This document shows, piece by piece, positions 8,906-18,448 of a stretch of 64,000 nt of DNA. The position numbers and the translations under genes were made by a program. A model generated the notes under the pieces. The model made no database searches. It was given only the letters and a program-made list of their open reading frames with translations, and had not been told where the DNA came from. The DNA comes from Gemella morbillorum (GTDB lineage Bacteria > Bacillota > Bacilli > Staphylococcales > Gemellaceae): NCBI RefSeq assembly GCF_900476045.1, contig NZ_LS483440.1, forward strand, positions 434,001-498,000, in the 5' to 3' direction. The number at the start of each line of letters is the position of its first letter. Positions within the stretch are counted from its first letter, which is position 1.

Positions 8906-11900
8906 ATGAAATTAGTAAAAGTCGAAGTAACAGGCTTTAAATCTTTTCAGAAAAAAACAACTTTTGAATTTAAAAATAATTTAATTGGTGTTGTTGGACC
9001 GAATGGATCGGGGAAAAGTAATATAATTGATGCTATTCGTTGGGTTTTAGGGGAGCAGTCTGCAAAAAACCTTCGTGGTAGTAGTATGAAAGATGTTATC
9101 TTTTCAGGGACTGAAGATGTGAAAAGAAAAAATTTTGCTGAAGTAGCAGTTACTTTTAGTAATGGAGAAGAGTCATGTGAAATTAAACGTCGTCTTTATC
9201 GAAATGGTGATAACGAATATTTTATTGATAACAAAAAAGCAAGATTAAAAGATGTTACGAATATGTACCTTGATTTTGGTATTAATAAAGAAAGTTATAG
9301 TATTATTACTCAAGGTAAGGTAGAAGATATCATTTCTTCTAAACCTGTAGATCGTCGCGCCATTATTGAAGAAGCTTCTGGTGTATTGAAATATAAAAAT
9401 AAGAAAAAAGAAACTAATTCAAAATTGGAAAAAACAAATGATAATTTGCTTCGTCTTAATGATATATTTTCAGAAATTTCAACACGTTATGAAGTTTTGG
9501 AAGAGCAAAAGAGTAAAACGGAAAAATACTTGGAATGGTCAAAAGGACTAGAAGAAAAAGATATTCTTATTAATATTTATAATATAGCAGAGTATCAAAA
9601 AAAATTAGAAGTTTTATTAGCTGATAAAAGGATAAAAGAACAGGAAAAGACTGCTCTTGAAATTAAACAGGAAGAACTTATAAAAAATTTAGAAGAAATA
9701 AAGAACAGTTTAGTTACTCTTGATAGAACATACCTTAAGTATCACGATGAAGAATTAGAGCTGATTAAGAAAAAAGAAGGTTTACAATCAGAACTTAATG
9801 TAATAGAAGAACGTAAGAATAATAGGAATCTGCGTAGCGAAAAGTTAGCTGAAGATTTAAAATATTTGTTAGAAAGAAAAGAAAATCTTACTAAAAAGCT
9901 TATAGAACGTCAAGAGTTAGATAGTATTAATAGAGCTAAGATAAAATCTCTAACAAAGGAAATAGCGGACTTAGAAGAAGGTGGAGAGTATAACTTAGAA
10001 AAAATTGAAGCCTCTATAGACAAGCTAAGAGATGAGTATTATGGATTAATTACAGAAGAAACAAGATTAGAAAATAGTATCGAATATGCTAAGAAAAATA
10101 TAGAAAGTGCAGATGAGAACTATAAAGAGTTGTTAGAAAATATTGAGCGTCAAAAATCAATATATAATACTAAACTTGTTGAGTTAGATAAAGCTACAAA
10201 AGAAAAAGAAGAGTTGAGTTCTAAGTTAACAGTATTGGAAAATAGCTTAAATGCTTTATTAGAAGAAGATGTTTTATTAGTATCTAAAGAAAAAAATATA
10301 GATGAGCAACTACGTACAGGTTATAATTTCAAAAGTAATTTAGAAAATCGTAAAAAATTCCTAGAAGATCAAATTAATAATTTGAGTTTTTATAATATAG
10401 GTGTTAAAGAGATTTTATCTAATAAGGAAACTATCGGTGGAGTTCATAATAGTGTTGCTAATATAATAAACTTTGGTAATGAATATGCGACTGCATTAGA
10501 TATAGCCTTAGGTCAAGCTCAACAAAATATTGTAGTTGATAGTGAAGTTACTGCAAAAAAATGTATTGAATATTTGAAAAAATCTAATAAAGGTCGTGTA
10601 ACGTTTTTACCACTAAATAATATTAAAGCAAAAGCTATTGCCAGTGATATTTATAGTGTTTTAGTAAAAGAAGAAGGTTTTATTAATATTGCAGAAAATC
10701 TAATAGAGGTCAATGCAACATATAAAAATATTATTTCACATCTGTTAGGACTTACGATTATAGTTGATAATATGGACAATGCCAATCGTATTGCACGTAG
10801 AATAAACTTTAGAAATCGTATTATTACTCTTGATGGTCAGGTTATAAATAGCGGGGGTTCTATTACTGGAGGAGCGATTAATAAAAATACTAATTCTTCA
10901 ATTAAACATAAGGCAGAGCTAGATAATCTTGAGGATAACCTTGGAAAAATAAATGATAAAGTATCTAAGCTAGAGACTGAAAAAACTAAGTTGGAAGCCA
11001 AAAGAAAAGAGTCTGTAGAAAATATTGTAGAGTTGAAAAATGCTAAAGAACAAAATACTCTATATATAAAAGAACTTGAACTGGCAATAAACCATAAAAA
11101 TGCAGAACTTACTGATATAACCGCTTATATCACATCTAATGAGAAGAAATTAGAGGTATATAGAACAGAAGACAATAATTTAGAAAATATATCAGAACTT
11201 ACAGATGGACTTAAAAAAATTCGTGAAGAATTAACTATTTTGAATAAGAAAATAGAAGAAGAAACTGCTAAAAAACAAAGTGCACAGAGCGCAGAAGAGT
11301 TATTTGTTGAGAAAATAGCAGAGCTAAAAATAGAAGAATCTAAGCTAGAAGAAACTCTAAAACATATAACGGAAAGCATTGGAAATTATCAAAGCGATAT
11401 TGATGATGTATGTATTCAAATAGAAAGGTTAGAAGCTTCTAAAAATATAGAAAATCTTAGTGCAGAAGATGAAAAGAATATTCTTGAAAATAATACAAGG
11501 GTAATTAGTCAATGTAGTCAAAGGCTAGATGTTTTGAAAAATCTTTTATCAGATTTAGATGCCGAAAAAACTGGTCTTTTTAAACGTGAAAAAGAAATTA
11601 CTACATCACAACAACATAGTAATGAAAAATTACGCTTGAAGATTGCAGAATGTGAAAAATTAACGGTTGCTCAAACGAAGATTGAAGTTAAGATTGATGA
11701 GTATTTAGAAAACTTAGTTACTAATTATAGTGTGACCTATGAAAGTGTTGCTCACAAATTAACTGAAGAATTAATCCCAGAAGTACCTTCATATAAATCA
11801 GATGTAATTAGATTGCGTCGAGCTATAATGGAGTTAGGAAATGTTAACCTTAATGCTATTGAAGAGTTTAATGAAGTAAAAGAACGTTATGATTTCTACA

Positions 11901-12460
11901 ATGAACAGATTACAGACCTAGTAGAGGCTAAAGCTAAGCTAGAAGAAACAATTGCAGAAATTGATAAAGAGGTAAAAGAAAGATTCTTAGAGACATTTGT
12001 TCAAGTAGCTGAGAACTTCAATAAAATATTTATAAAATTATTTAAAGGTGGTTATGCGGATATGACGCTTGAAACACCAAATGATATTTTAAATACTGGC
12101 ATTGTTATTGAGGCTTCACCACCAGGGAAAAAACTTCAAAATCTTTCACTGCTATCGGGTGGGGAGAAATCACTTACTGCAATAAGTTTATTATTTGCGA
12201 TTCTTCAAGTGAAAAATCCACCATTTGTTGTTCTTGATGAGGTGGAAGCGGCACTTGATGAAGAGAATGTTAATCGTTTTGCGAAGTTTTTAAAACTCTA
12301 TTCAGAAGATAATCAATTTTTAGTTATAACACACCGTCGCGGTACTATGGAAGCTATGGATACATTGTATGGAGTAACAATGCAGGAAAAAGGAATAAGT
12401 TATATTCTTGAATTAGAGTTAAAAGATATGATAAAAAACTTCGAAGAGGTTATAGAGTAG
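8906..12460 (+). CDS. smc: Chromosome partition protein SMC
   Basis: A 1184-residue SMC ATPase, the usual length. Walker A is GPNGSGKSN (residues 31-39) and the N-terminal head runs to about 170. Long coiled coils flank a central hinge at about 510-670 (TIGGVHNSVANII, ITLDGQVINSGGSITGGA). The C-terminal head has the signature LSLLSGGEKSLTAISLLFA and Walker B FVVLDEVEAALDE. With ScpA and ScpB it forms the condensin that organises and segregates chromosomes. The start has AAAGGAG upstream. The gene is intact and ends at a strong bidirectional terminator. Confidence 0.97.
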   Translation: MKLVKVEVTGFKSFQKKTTFEFKNNLIGVVGPNGSGKSNIIDAIRWVLGEQSAKNLRGSSMKDVIFSGTEDVKRKNFAEVAVTFSNGEESCEIKRRLYRNGDNEYFIDNKKARLKDVTNMYLDFGINKESYSIITQGKVEDIISSKPVDRRAIIEEASGVLKYKNKKKETNSKLEKTNDNLLRLNDIFSEISTRYEVLEEQKSKTEKYLEWSKGLEEKDILINIYNIAEYQKKLEVLLADKRIKEQEKTALEIKQEELIKNLEEIKNSLVTLDRTYLKYHDEELELIKKKEGLQSELNVIEERKNNRNLRSEKLAEDLKYLLERKENLTKKLIERQELDSINRAKIKSLTKEIADLEEGGEYNLEKIEASIDKLRDEYYGLITEETRLENSIEYAKKNIESADENYKELLENIERQKSIYNTKLVELDKATKEKEELSSKLTVLENSLNALLEEDVLLVSKEKNIDEQLRTGYNFKSNLENRKKFLEDQINNLSFYNIGVKEILSNKETIGGVHNSVANIINFGNEYATALDIALGQAQQNIVVDSEVTAKKCIEYLKKSNKGRVTFLPLNNIKAKAIASDIYSVLVKEEGFINIAENLIEVNATYKNIISHLLGLTIIVDNMDNANRIARRINFRNRIITLDGQVINSGGSITGGAINKNTNSSIKHKAELDNLEDNLGKINDKVSKLETEKTKLEAKRKESVENIVELKNAKEQNTLYIKELELAINHKNAELTDITAYITSNEKKLEVYRTEDNNLENISELTDGLKKIREELTILNKKIEEETAKKQSAQSAEELFVEKIAELKIEESKLEETLKHITESIGNYQSDIDDVCIQIERLEASKNIENLSAEDEKNILENNTRVISQCSQRLDVLKNLLSDLDAEKTGLFKREKEITTSQQHSNEKLRLKIAECEKLTVAQTKIEVKIDEYLENLVTNYSVTYESVAHKLTEELIPEVPSYKSDVIRLRRAIMELGNVNLNAIEEFNEVKERYDFYNEQITDLVEAKAKLEETIAEIDKEVKERFLETFVQVAENFNKIFIKLFKGGYADMTLETPNDILNTGIVIEASPPGKKLQNLSLLSGGEKSLTAISLLFAILQVKNPPFVVLDEVEAALDEENVNRFAKFLKLYSEDNQFLVITHRRGTMEAMDTLYGVTMQEKGISYILELELKDMIKNFEEVIE

Positions 12461-12488
12461 AGAAAAATTATAATTTATAATTCAAAGA

Positions 12489-12523
12489 AAAAAGACACAG
12501 TTAAATTTAAACTGTGTCTTTTT
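12489..12523. terminator. Bidirectional terminator between smc and the minus-strand membrane genes
   Basis: A perfect 14-bp stem (AAAAAGACACAGTT with AACTGTGTCTTTTT) around a 7-nt loop. The A-run and T-run flanks let it stop transcription from both sides between convergent genes. Confidence 0.9.
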
Positions 12524-12526
12524 CAA

Positions 12527-12850
12527 TCATATAAAATAAATGGAAAACAATAATAGAATACCTATAAAAACAAATATATAACCAACTCTTTTAGAGATTT
12601 TTTCCATTTTTTGTTTTTCTTTAGGTATTTTTTCTATTCTGTTATATTCCTCTTCAGTCATACCAGCAAGAATATTATAGCTTTTTTTATATATAAGTAG
12701 ATAAGATGTAAAAAAGCAGATAAAAGAGGATAGACAGTGCATTAGTATAATTCCCGTATGTTCAAATTTAGTATTATCTATGTATATACAAAAAGTAATT
12801 ACAAGGATAGTAAATAATAATATAATGATAGCATATTTTTTTCTACTCAT
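12527..12850 (-). CDS. Small membrane protein, DUF3784-like
   Basis: A 107-residue protein with membrane segments near the N-terminus (YAIIILLFTILVITFCIYI), in the middle (LSSFICFFTSYLLIY) and at the C-terminus (VGYIFVFIGILLLFSIYFI). The central cytoplasmic block KKSYNILAGMTEEEYNRIEK resembles the conserved centre of DUF3784 proteins (LIAGYNTLSKEE-like). The start is set at 12850 because AAGGAG abuts the earlier ATG at 12859 but is well spaced for this one. No function is known. It lies downstream of, and possibly in one transcript with, the TDT transporter gene. Confidence 0.6.
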   Translation of the reverse strand: MSRKKYAIIILLFTILVITFCIYIDNTKFEHTGIILMHCLSSFICFFTSYLLIYKKSYNILAGMTEEEYNRIEKIPKEKQKMEKISKRVGYIFVFIGILLLFSIYFI

Positions 12851-12890
12851 ATAAATCATCTCCTTAAATATTTTATAAAAAGTAGTTTAA

Positions 12891-13799
12891 TTATTTATAT
12901 GATAAATTTTTAATGAAGCCGTACCATATGTAAATTACAATAATTATCGCTAATAATTCGCTAAGATGAATTAAAATTTTTAGAATAGAAAAATCACCTA
13001 GTTGATAATAAATTCCGGTTTTTTGAAAAGCTATAGCACATATTACTAAAGGGAAAGTAAAGGCAGAGAAACTAGGGTAGAACTTTCTATTTAGTAAAAA
13101 TGGTAATTGCATAAGTACAAAAATAAAAAATAATATTGTTAATGGTATTAATATATTCAAAATAATCGAATTTTTATTAGTAATACCAATCATATAACTA
13201 GCTAATAATAGTCCGCCAGGAGCAGAAAATACTGTTATTGTAGGGAAGTCCCCATCCTTATAGTGCTTATATACATAAACTCTATACAAGACGAATGGAA
13301 TAAGTATTAGGTAATTAATAAATGAAAAATAAAAGAACAGCTTACCTAATATTTCTATGTTATAACTTATTGCTGTAACTGTAACTACAGCAGGTCCAAC
13401 AAAGGTAATAAACCATGTTGGATAAATATTTTTAATATGTTTGTCTTTGATAATAAAATTATAAGTAGCATAGCTAACAACACAAATATCAAGACATATA
13501 CCAATAATCCAAGTAGGTAAACTATACAACCCTATATATTTTTTGAAAAAAGAACTTAATAACATAATACTCATTGGATAAGTCGCAAGCACTGTTGCTA
13601 AAACAGGATTTTTCATTTCTTCTTTTAGTTTATCGCTATATAGAAAGAACTTTATTGTTAATAGGATAATAATTATTAAAGATAATAAGCTAAAAATTGT
13701 CTGTAATGTAGAACTATATATTTGGAACATATTGCCAAGAGCAACAGAGCCAAGCGCAAGGCCAGCAATTGGTGTAGGTAAATTTTTAATTATATTCAT
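12891..13799 (-). CDS. TDT/SLAC1-family transporter (TehA-like)
   Basis: A 302-residue membrane protein with about ten hydrophobic segments. It begins with the family signature IKNLPTPIAGLALGSVALGN and contains the internal motif VTVTAISYN and a glycine-rich PGGLLLASYM, typical of the tellurite-resistance/dicarboxylate (TDT) superfamily, which includes TehA, Mae1 and SLAC1 anion channels. The transported ion cannot be told from sequence. GGAGTT precedes ATG 13799. It is divergent from the tetR gene, and the 140-bp gap between them carries that gene's promoter and operator, so shared control is possible. Confidence 0.75.
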   Translation of the reverse strand: MNIIKNLPTPIAGLALGSVALGNMFQIYSSTLQTIFSLLSLIIIILLTIKFFLYSDKLKEEMKNPVLATVLATYPMSIMLLSSFFKKYIGLYSLPTWIIGICLDICVVSYATYNFIIKDKHIKNIYPTWFITFVGPAVVTVTAISYNIEILGKLFFYFSFINYLILIPFVLYRVYVYKHYKDGDFPTITVFSAPGGLLLASYMIGITNKNSIILNILIPLTILFFIFVLMQLPFLLNRKFYPSFSAFTFPLVICAIAFQKTGIYYQLGDFSILKILIHLSELLAIIIVIYIWYGFIKNLSYK

Positions 13800-13875
13800 A
13801 GATAACTCCTTATATCATTACTTACTACTATTGTATAACATAAAATTTGAAAGCGCAATAATAATATGATTATTC

Positions 13876-13904
13876 TTGACAAACAAAATTTTAGATGCTA
13901 TAAT
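13876..13904 (+). promoter_or_regulatory. Consensus sigma-A promoter of the tetR-ABC operon
   Basis: An exact TTGACA (13876-13881) and an exact TATAAT (13899-13904) are separated by exactly 17 nt, the ideal sigma-A promoter. Transcription would begin inside the palindrome that follows, so full repression by the encoded TetR protein is plausible. Confidence 0.9.
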
Positions 13905-13907
13905 CCT

Positions 13908-13931
13908 AATAAGAAACACCTGTTTCTTATT
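13908..13931. promoter_or_regulatory. Probable TetR operator (perfect inverted repeat)
   Basis: AATAAGAAAC and GTTTCTTATT form a perfect 10-bp inverted repeat around a 4-nt centre. It begins 4 nt after the -10 box and covers the likely transcription start, the usual position for an autorepressing TetR operator. The SD sequence GGAGGG follows at once. Confidence 0.75.
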
Positions 13932-13943
13932 GGAGGGAATACA

Positions 13944-14519
13944 ATGGCACCTAAGTTTAAATTTACTAAAGAAGAAATTTTAGAGGTTACACTTGACTTT
14001 ATAAGAATTAATGGGATAAAGGAAATAAGTGCACGAACTATTGCAAGAGAATTAAATGCTTCTACGAAAGTAATATTTAGTTTGTTTGGTAATATGGAAA
14101 ATTTGATAAGAGAAGTCAATCAATTAGCTAGAAATGAATTTTTACACAAGGTTAAAATTTCTTTAAAAGATGAAAGTCCATTTAAAAGGCTTGGAATTGA
14201 ATATATATTATTCTCTAAAAATGAACCAAAATTATTTGAATGGCTATTTATGAATAAAAGTGTAGAGATTGAAGATTTTAAAGATTTTCTCCCTATGTAT
14301 GATTATGAGTATAAAAAAGTTATAGAGTCAATAGTGAATGAATATAAGATATCTATAAAAAGTGCTGAAAAATTTTATACACATTTATTTACTTATAGTC
14401 ATGGGATTGCAACGTTAAGTGTTACAGGAATATATAGTTTTACTGAGATTGAGGTAATAGAAGCAACGACAGAGATAGCTAGAAGTTTAGTAAAGAGTTT
14501 TTTGAAGGAGAATAATTAA
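13944..14519 (+). CDS. TetR-family repressor
   Basis: A 191-residue regulator. The N-terminal helix-turn-helix is clear: TKEEILEVTLDFIRINGIKEISARTIARELNASTKVIFSLFGNMENL, where the usual tyrosine of the recognition helix is replaced by F. The C-terminal ligand domain is unassigned. ATG 13944 is chosen over an upstream in-frame start because GGAGGG (13932-13937) is correctly spaced and the upstream region holds promoter and operator. It is followed without a gap by the ABC ATPase, so it very likely senses a compound that the transporter exports. Confidence 0.85.
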   Translation: MAPKFKFTKEEILEVTLDFIRINGIKEISARTIARELNASTKVIFSLFGNMENLIREVNQLARNEFLHKVKISLKDESPFKRLGIEYILFSKNEPKLFEWLFMNKSVEIEDFKDFLPMYDYEYKKVIESIVNEYKISIKSAEKFYTHLFTYSHGIATLSVTGIYSFTEIEVIEATTEIARSLVKSFLKENN

Positions 14520-15200
14520 ATGATTTTAGCAAAAGATATTAGGAAAGAATTTGCTGGTCAAGATGTTTTAAGAGGAATTAATCTAAGTGTAGATGAAAAT
14601 GATTTTGTAGTTATATTAGGAGCATCTGGATCAGGGAAATCCACATTATTAAATATTTTATCAGGTTTAGAAAAGTCAGATTCAGGAGAAGTTTTATACA
14701 ATGGAGAAAACATAAGTAATTATACAGAAACTCAATTAACAGAGTTTCGCAGAAAGAATATAGGATTTGTTTTTCAACAATATTATTTATTAAATAATTT
14801 AACTGTTTTCCAGAATGTTAGAGTTGGTGCTAATTTAGCAAATAATAGTGACTGTTCTGAAATATTAAAAGAACTTGGTTTAGAGGATAAGGTTGAAAAA
14901 TATCCTAATGAATTATCAGGAGGAGAACAGCAACGAGTTTCTATTGCTCGAGCATTAGCTAAGAAACCAAAAGTATTGTTTTTGGATGAACCTACAGGAG
15001 CATTGGATGAAGAAACAGGAAGAGGTATATTGGAGTATATCTTTAAATTAAGAAATGAATCAAAATTTACTATGATAATGGTTACTCACAATGAAAATAT
15101 TGCACAAATTGCCAATAAAATAGTTCATGTAAAAAGTGGTAAGGTATCATCGATAGAAGAAAATAGTACTCCAAAAACTGTGGCTGAGATAGGATGGTAA
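14520..15200 (+). CDS. ABC exporter ATPase, LolD/MacB/FtsE type
   Basis: A 226-residue ATPase. Walker A is GASGSGKST, the Q-loop is FVFQQYYLL, the signature is [14 protein letters not shown], Walker B is [16 protein letters not shown] and the H-loop is VTHN; the PTGALD variant is typical of FtsX-partnered exporters of antimicrobial peptides, drugs or lipoproteins. ATG follows the tetR stop directly and the permease starts 3 nt after its stop, giving a tight three-gene operon. A role in resistance to a toxic compound is inference; the partner permease is frameshifted. Confidence 0.85.
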   Translation: MILAKDIRKEFAGQDVLRGINLSVDENDFVVILGASGSGKSTLLNILSGLEKSDSGEVLYNGENISNYTETQLTEFRRKNIGFVFQQYYLLNNLTVFQNVRVGANLANNSDCSEILKELGLEDKVEKYPNELSGGEQQRVSIARALAKKPKVLFLDEPTGALDEETGRGILEYIFKLRNESKFTMIMVTHNENIAQIANKIVHVKSGKVSSIEENSTPKTVAEIGW

Positions 15201-15203
15201 TTT

Positions 15204-16345
15204 ATGATAGTTGAAGTTAAAGATTTAAAGAAAGCTATAGCAGTAGTAATAATAAGTTTTTGTGCGGTATTTGTTACGACATTATTTTTTAATTTTTATT
15301 TAGATTTAAAAGACTTAGATATAACTACTCTAAATTTAATTCAAAAAAATTCTATGATACACAGCTCATAGTTTCGAAGTTTGTTGTAATTGTTACTGGA
15401 GTAATACTTTCAATTAGTTCAGCAATAATGCTACTTTTTTATATAAAACAGCATATAGACCAGTCAAAACATAAGATAGGGATTTTAAAAGCTTTAGGAT
15501 ACAGTAATATGTTTATATCAAAAAATTTCTCAGTGTTTAGCTTACTGATTTTCTTAGGAACTTTTTTAGGTTTTGGTAGTTCGTATTTATTGATGCCAAA
15601 GTTTTATGAGAGTAGAAACAAGGATAATATACTTACAAATCTAACAATAGATTTCCATCTACAGCCGTTAATATATTTAGTATTACTTCCGACATTGCTA
15701 TTCTTAATATTATCAATGATGTATGTTTTATTAAAATTAAATGTACCAACAACAGTTTTACTAAAACAACTAGAGTTGAAAAATAAAATTATTAAGAAAA
15801 GAAAACTAAAGATACAAGAAAAATTTATAAAAGAATTAGAGTCGACAATTTTGTATAGTAATAAAACACTAATATTCTTTATTATTTTTGCTGCAATGTC
15901 ATTTTCTTCAATGATTCAAATGTCATTAGGAATGAGAGATTTTGTTGATACTATAATACGAATGATTATGACAGTAATAGGTGTAATTTTGTCATTATCT
16001 ATTCTCCTGATAACTCTTGAGGTTATAGTTAGTAATAATAAGAAAAATATTTCTATCCTAAATATAATGGGGTATTCTGTTAGTGAATGTTCTCAAATAG
16101 TATTGTCTAAATATAGAATAGTGGTACTGATAGGTTTTATTATAGGAACAGTCTATCAATATGTATTAATAAAAGTGTTATTAATTAAGTTGTCGAAAGA
16201 ATTAGATAGTCAGGTAGTATATAATTTTGATTATTTATCACTATTAATAAGTTTAGTTTTATTTATTTTAATATATGAATTGTTTATAAGATATTATTAT
16301 AAAAAAATAAGAATGATTGATGCTAAAAAGATAATACTAGATTAA
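15204..16345 (+). pseudogene. FtsX-like ABC permease broken by a frameshift in an A7 run
   Basis: Frame one runs from ATG 15204 (MIVEVKDLKKAIAVVIISF) to TAG 15369-15371. The second frame continues without a start codon through KFYDTQLIVSKFVVIVTG into the remaining 300 residues, ending at 16345. The switch is best placed in the seven-A run at 15343-15349: eight As would restore one frame of about 380 residues reading QKKFYDT. The protein has an N-terminal span, a short outer region and two groups of membrane segments with the FtsX-type KIGILKALGYSN motif, but lacks the large extracellular domain of MacB. It may be truly inactive, phase variable, or rescued by slippage on the A-run. Confidence 0.75.
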
Positions 16346-16391
16346 AAAAATCTCCTACAAAACTTAAAGTTATTTTGTAGGAGAATTTTTT
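16345..16391. terminator. Bidirectional terminator between permease and metal-binding lipoprotein
   Basis: TCTCCTACAAAA pairs with TTTTGTAGGAGA (12 bp) around a 10-nt loop, with an A-run before and a T-run after. It separates two convergent genes. Confidence 0.9.
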
Positions 16392-16404
16392 CTGGGGAAG
16401 TTAA

Positions 16405-17349
16405 TTATTTAGAAAGCCCTTCAGCAATCTTGTCTAAATTCCATTTCATCATATTGTAGTAGCTGTCACCATTTTGACCTGGTTCTGCTATAGAATCTGT
16501 GAAGATTTTTTCAAAGATTGGAATATTAGTATCTTTTGATACTGTTTGCATTGGACGTTCATCAACACTGCTTTCAACGAATAGAGAAGGCACTTTTGTT
16601 TTACGTAGTTTTTCAACTAATGCTTTAATTTGATCAGGAGTTCCTTCTTCTTCTGTATTAATTTCCCAAATATATGCAGAAGGTACGTTGTAAGCTTTAG
16701 AGAAGTATTTGAAGCATCCTTCACTAGTTACAATCATTTTTTTCTCTTTTGGAATATTGTTGAATTTTTGTTTAGCTTCTTTATCTAATGCTTCTAGTTT
16801 TTCTAGATATTTTTTTAGATTAGCTTCATAGAAGTCTTTATTTTTTGGATCTTTCGCACTAAGTTGTTTAGCAATATTTTTTGCATAAATCATACCATTT
16901 TCAAGATTTAGCCATGCATGTGGATCTTCTTTACCTTTTTCATTTTGCCCTTCAAGATAAATAACATCAACTCCATCACTTACGGCATAATAATCTTTAT
17001 TTTCTTCTTTTTTAGCATTCTGTACTAATTTAGTGAACCAAGCATTTCCACCAGTTTCTAAGTTAATACCATTATAAAATATAAGGTCAGCTTGTGAAGT
17101 CTTTTTAACATCATCAGGTAGTGGTTCGTACTCATGTGGATCTTGTCCAACAGGTACTATACTGTGTAAATCAATTTTATCACCTGCAATGTTTTTAGTG
17201 ATGTCGGCGATAATAGAGTTAGTCGCCACAACTTTAAGTTTTTCGCTTGTATTTGAATTTTTATTAGCATTAGAACAAGCGAATAGTCCAACAGCTAACA
17301 TAAAAATTAGTGATAAAAATCCTAATTTCTTAAAACCTAATTTTTTCAT
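16405..17349 (-). CDS. Manganese/zinc ABC transporter substrate-binding lipoprotein
   Basis: A 314-residue cluster A-I binding protein of the PsaA/MntC/ZnuA type. The signal peptide ends in a lipobox LFAC with the acylated Cys25. Metal ligands are recognisable: the His in GQDPHEYEP, a second His in EDPHAWLN, a Glu in the SEGCFKYF block, and a late Asp in FEKIFTDS. There is no long His-rich loop, which favours Mn (or Fe) over Zn, but that is only a tendency. It is the third gene of a minus-strand unit with ATPase and permease, separated from the permease by 259 bp holding a large inverted repeat and probably its own promoter. Confidence 0.88.
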   Translation of the reverse strand: MKKLGFKKLGFLSLIFMLAVGLFACSNANKNSNTSEKLKVVATNSIIADITKNIAGDKIDLHSIVPVGQDPHEYEPLPDDVKKTSQADLIFYNGINLETGGNAWFTKLVQNAKKEENKDYYAVSDGVDVIYLEGQNEKGKEDPHAWLNLENGMIYAKNIAKQLSAKDPKNKDFYEANLKKYLEKLEALDKEAKQKFNNIPKEKKMIVTSEGCFKYFSKAYNVPSAYIWEINTEEEGTPDQIKALVEKLRKTKVPSLFVESSVDERPMQTVSKDTNIPIFEKIFTDSIAEPGQNGDSYYNMMKWNLDKIAEGLSK

Positions 17350-17388
17350 ATTATAGGCCTCCTTATTTAATAATTTTTTTCATTATAG

Positions 17389-17592
17389 CTTACTTCATGT
17401 ATAAGATATTTCGTAATGATACTTATTATCGGATGAAAAGATTATAATAATTTCCCCTAAAATTATTAATTATTTCAGAAGTATTTTATATTTAGGTAAT
17501 TTTATTTTGTAAAATAATTTTAGGGAATATTACTTTAATTTTTAAAATGACTACTAAGTATCATTTTAATCTTTAATTTAACATAAAGTAAG
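17389..17592. repeat. Large imperfect inverted repeat (about 80-nt arms)
   Basis: Left arm 17389-17467 and right arm 17513-17592 are imperfect reverse complements around a 45-nt centre. Exact blocks in the same order include CTTACTT, ATGT, AATGATACTTA and CCCTAAAATTATT. At its outer end each arm reads AAGTAAG followed by a TATAAT- or TATAT-like element pointing outward; the left one faces the lipoprotein gene. It may be a duplicated promoter in inverted orientation, a MITE-like element or a long RNA hairpin in the operon transcript. Confidence 0.65.
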
Positions 17593-17608
17593 TTGTATAT
17601 TTATGAAC

Positions 17609-18448
17609 TTAGTTATTTTTTTTATGTTTTATAAATTTTTGCTTAGGCGCTATAAAGAAACTTATAGCAAATACTGTTGCAAGTGTTAAAACAATGCTAG
17701 AACCAGCAGCGATATTAAATGAGTATCCAATAAACAAACCTAATACTGAGCAAACTGCTCCAATAGTAGATGATAAGAATATCATTGTTTTAAGGCTGTT
17801 AGCATATAAATACGCTGTTGCAGCTGGTGTGATTAACATAGCCACTATTAAAATAGTACCAACACTTTGCATAGCTGTAACGGAAACTAATGTTAAAAGT
17901 ATCATAAGTAAATAATGATAAAAGTTAACTTTCATTCCCATAGCTTTAGCCAATAACTCATCAAACGAAGTAAGAAGTAATTCTTTAAAAAATAGTTTAA
18001 TGACAAGTAAGACAAAAACTCCAACTCCGATTGTAATATACATATCAATATCTTGTACAGCTAGAATATTACCAAATAATATGTGGAATAAGTCGGTAGA
18101 ACTGTTTGCAACACCTATAAGAATAACCCCAAGTGCCAAGAAAGAACTGAAAGTTATTCCAATGGCAGTATCACTTTTGATAATTGAGTTTCCTTTGATA
18201 AAGGTAATAATAATCGAAGCAAGTAAACCAAAAGCTATAGCTCCGATAAAGAAGTCAATACCAAGTATGTAAGAAACTGCAACCCCTGGTAAGACAGCAT
18301 GGGAAATAGCATCTCCCATTAAACTCATTCCGCGAAGGACGATAAAACATCCTACCGCACCAGCGACAATACCAATGATAATTGCGGTAATAAGTGCATT
18401 TTGTAAAAAATGAAAGTTATAAAGCCCATCAATGAATTCTTTAATCAT
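17609..18448 (-). CDS. Manganese/zinc ABC transporter permease
   Basis: A 279-residue ABC-3 (ZnuB/MntB) family permease with about eight to nine hydrophobic segments. The family signature [20 protein letters not shown] is present, as is [23 protein letters not shown] 18448 is chosen because GGGGGTGG lies 5-6 nt upstream; an in-frame GTG at 18457 is the alternative. It overlaps the 3' end of the ATPase gene by 8 nt, so the two are translationally coupled. Confidence 0.88.
   Translation of the reverse strand: MIKEFIDGLYNFHFLQNALITAIIIGIVAGAVGCFIVLRGMSLMGDAISHAVLPGVAVSYILGIDFFIGAIAFGLLASIIITFIKGNSIIKSDTAIGITFSSFLALGVILIGVANSSTDLFHILFGNILAVQDIDMYITIGVGVFVLLVIKLFFKELLLTSFDELLAKAMGMKVNFYHYLLMILLTLVSVTAMQSVGTILIVAMLITPAATAYLYANSLKTMIFLSSTIGAVCSVLGLFIGYSFNIAAGSSIVLTLATVFAISFFIAPKQKFIKHKKNN

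Noticed and set aside
17468-17512. Centre of the large inverted repeat considered as a riboswitch
   Set aside because: No conserved Mn (yybP) or other riboswitch core was seen; the centre is simply AT-rich.
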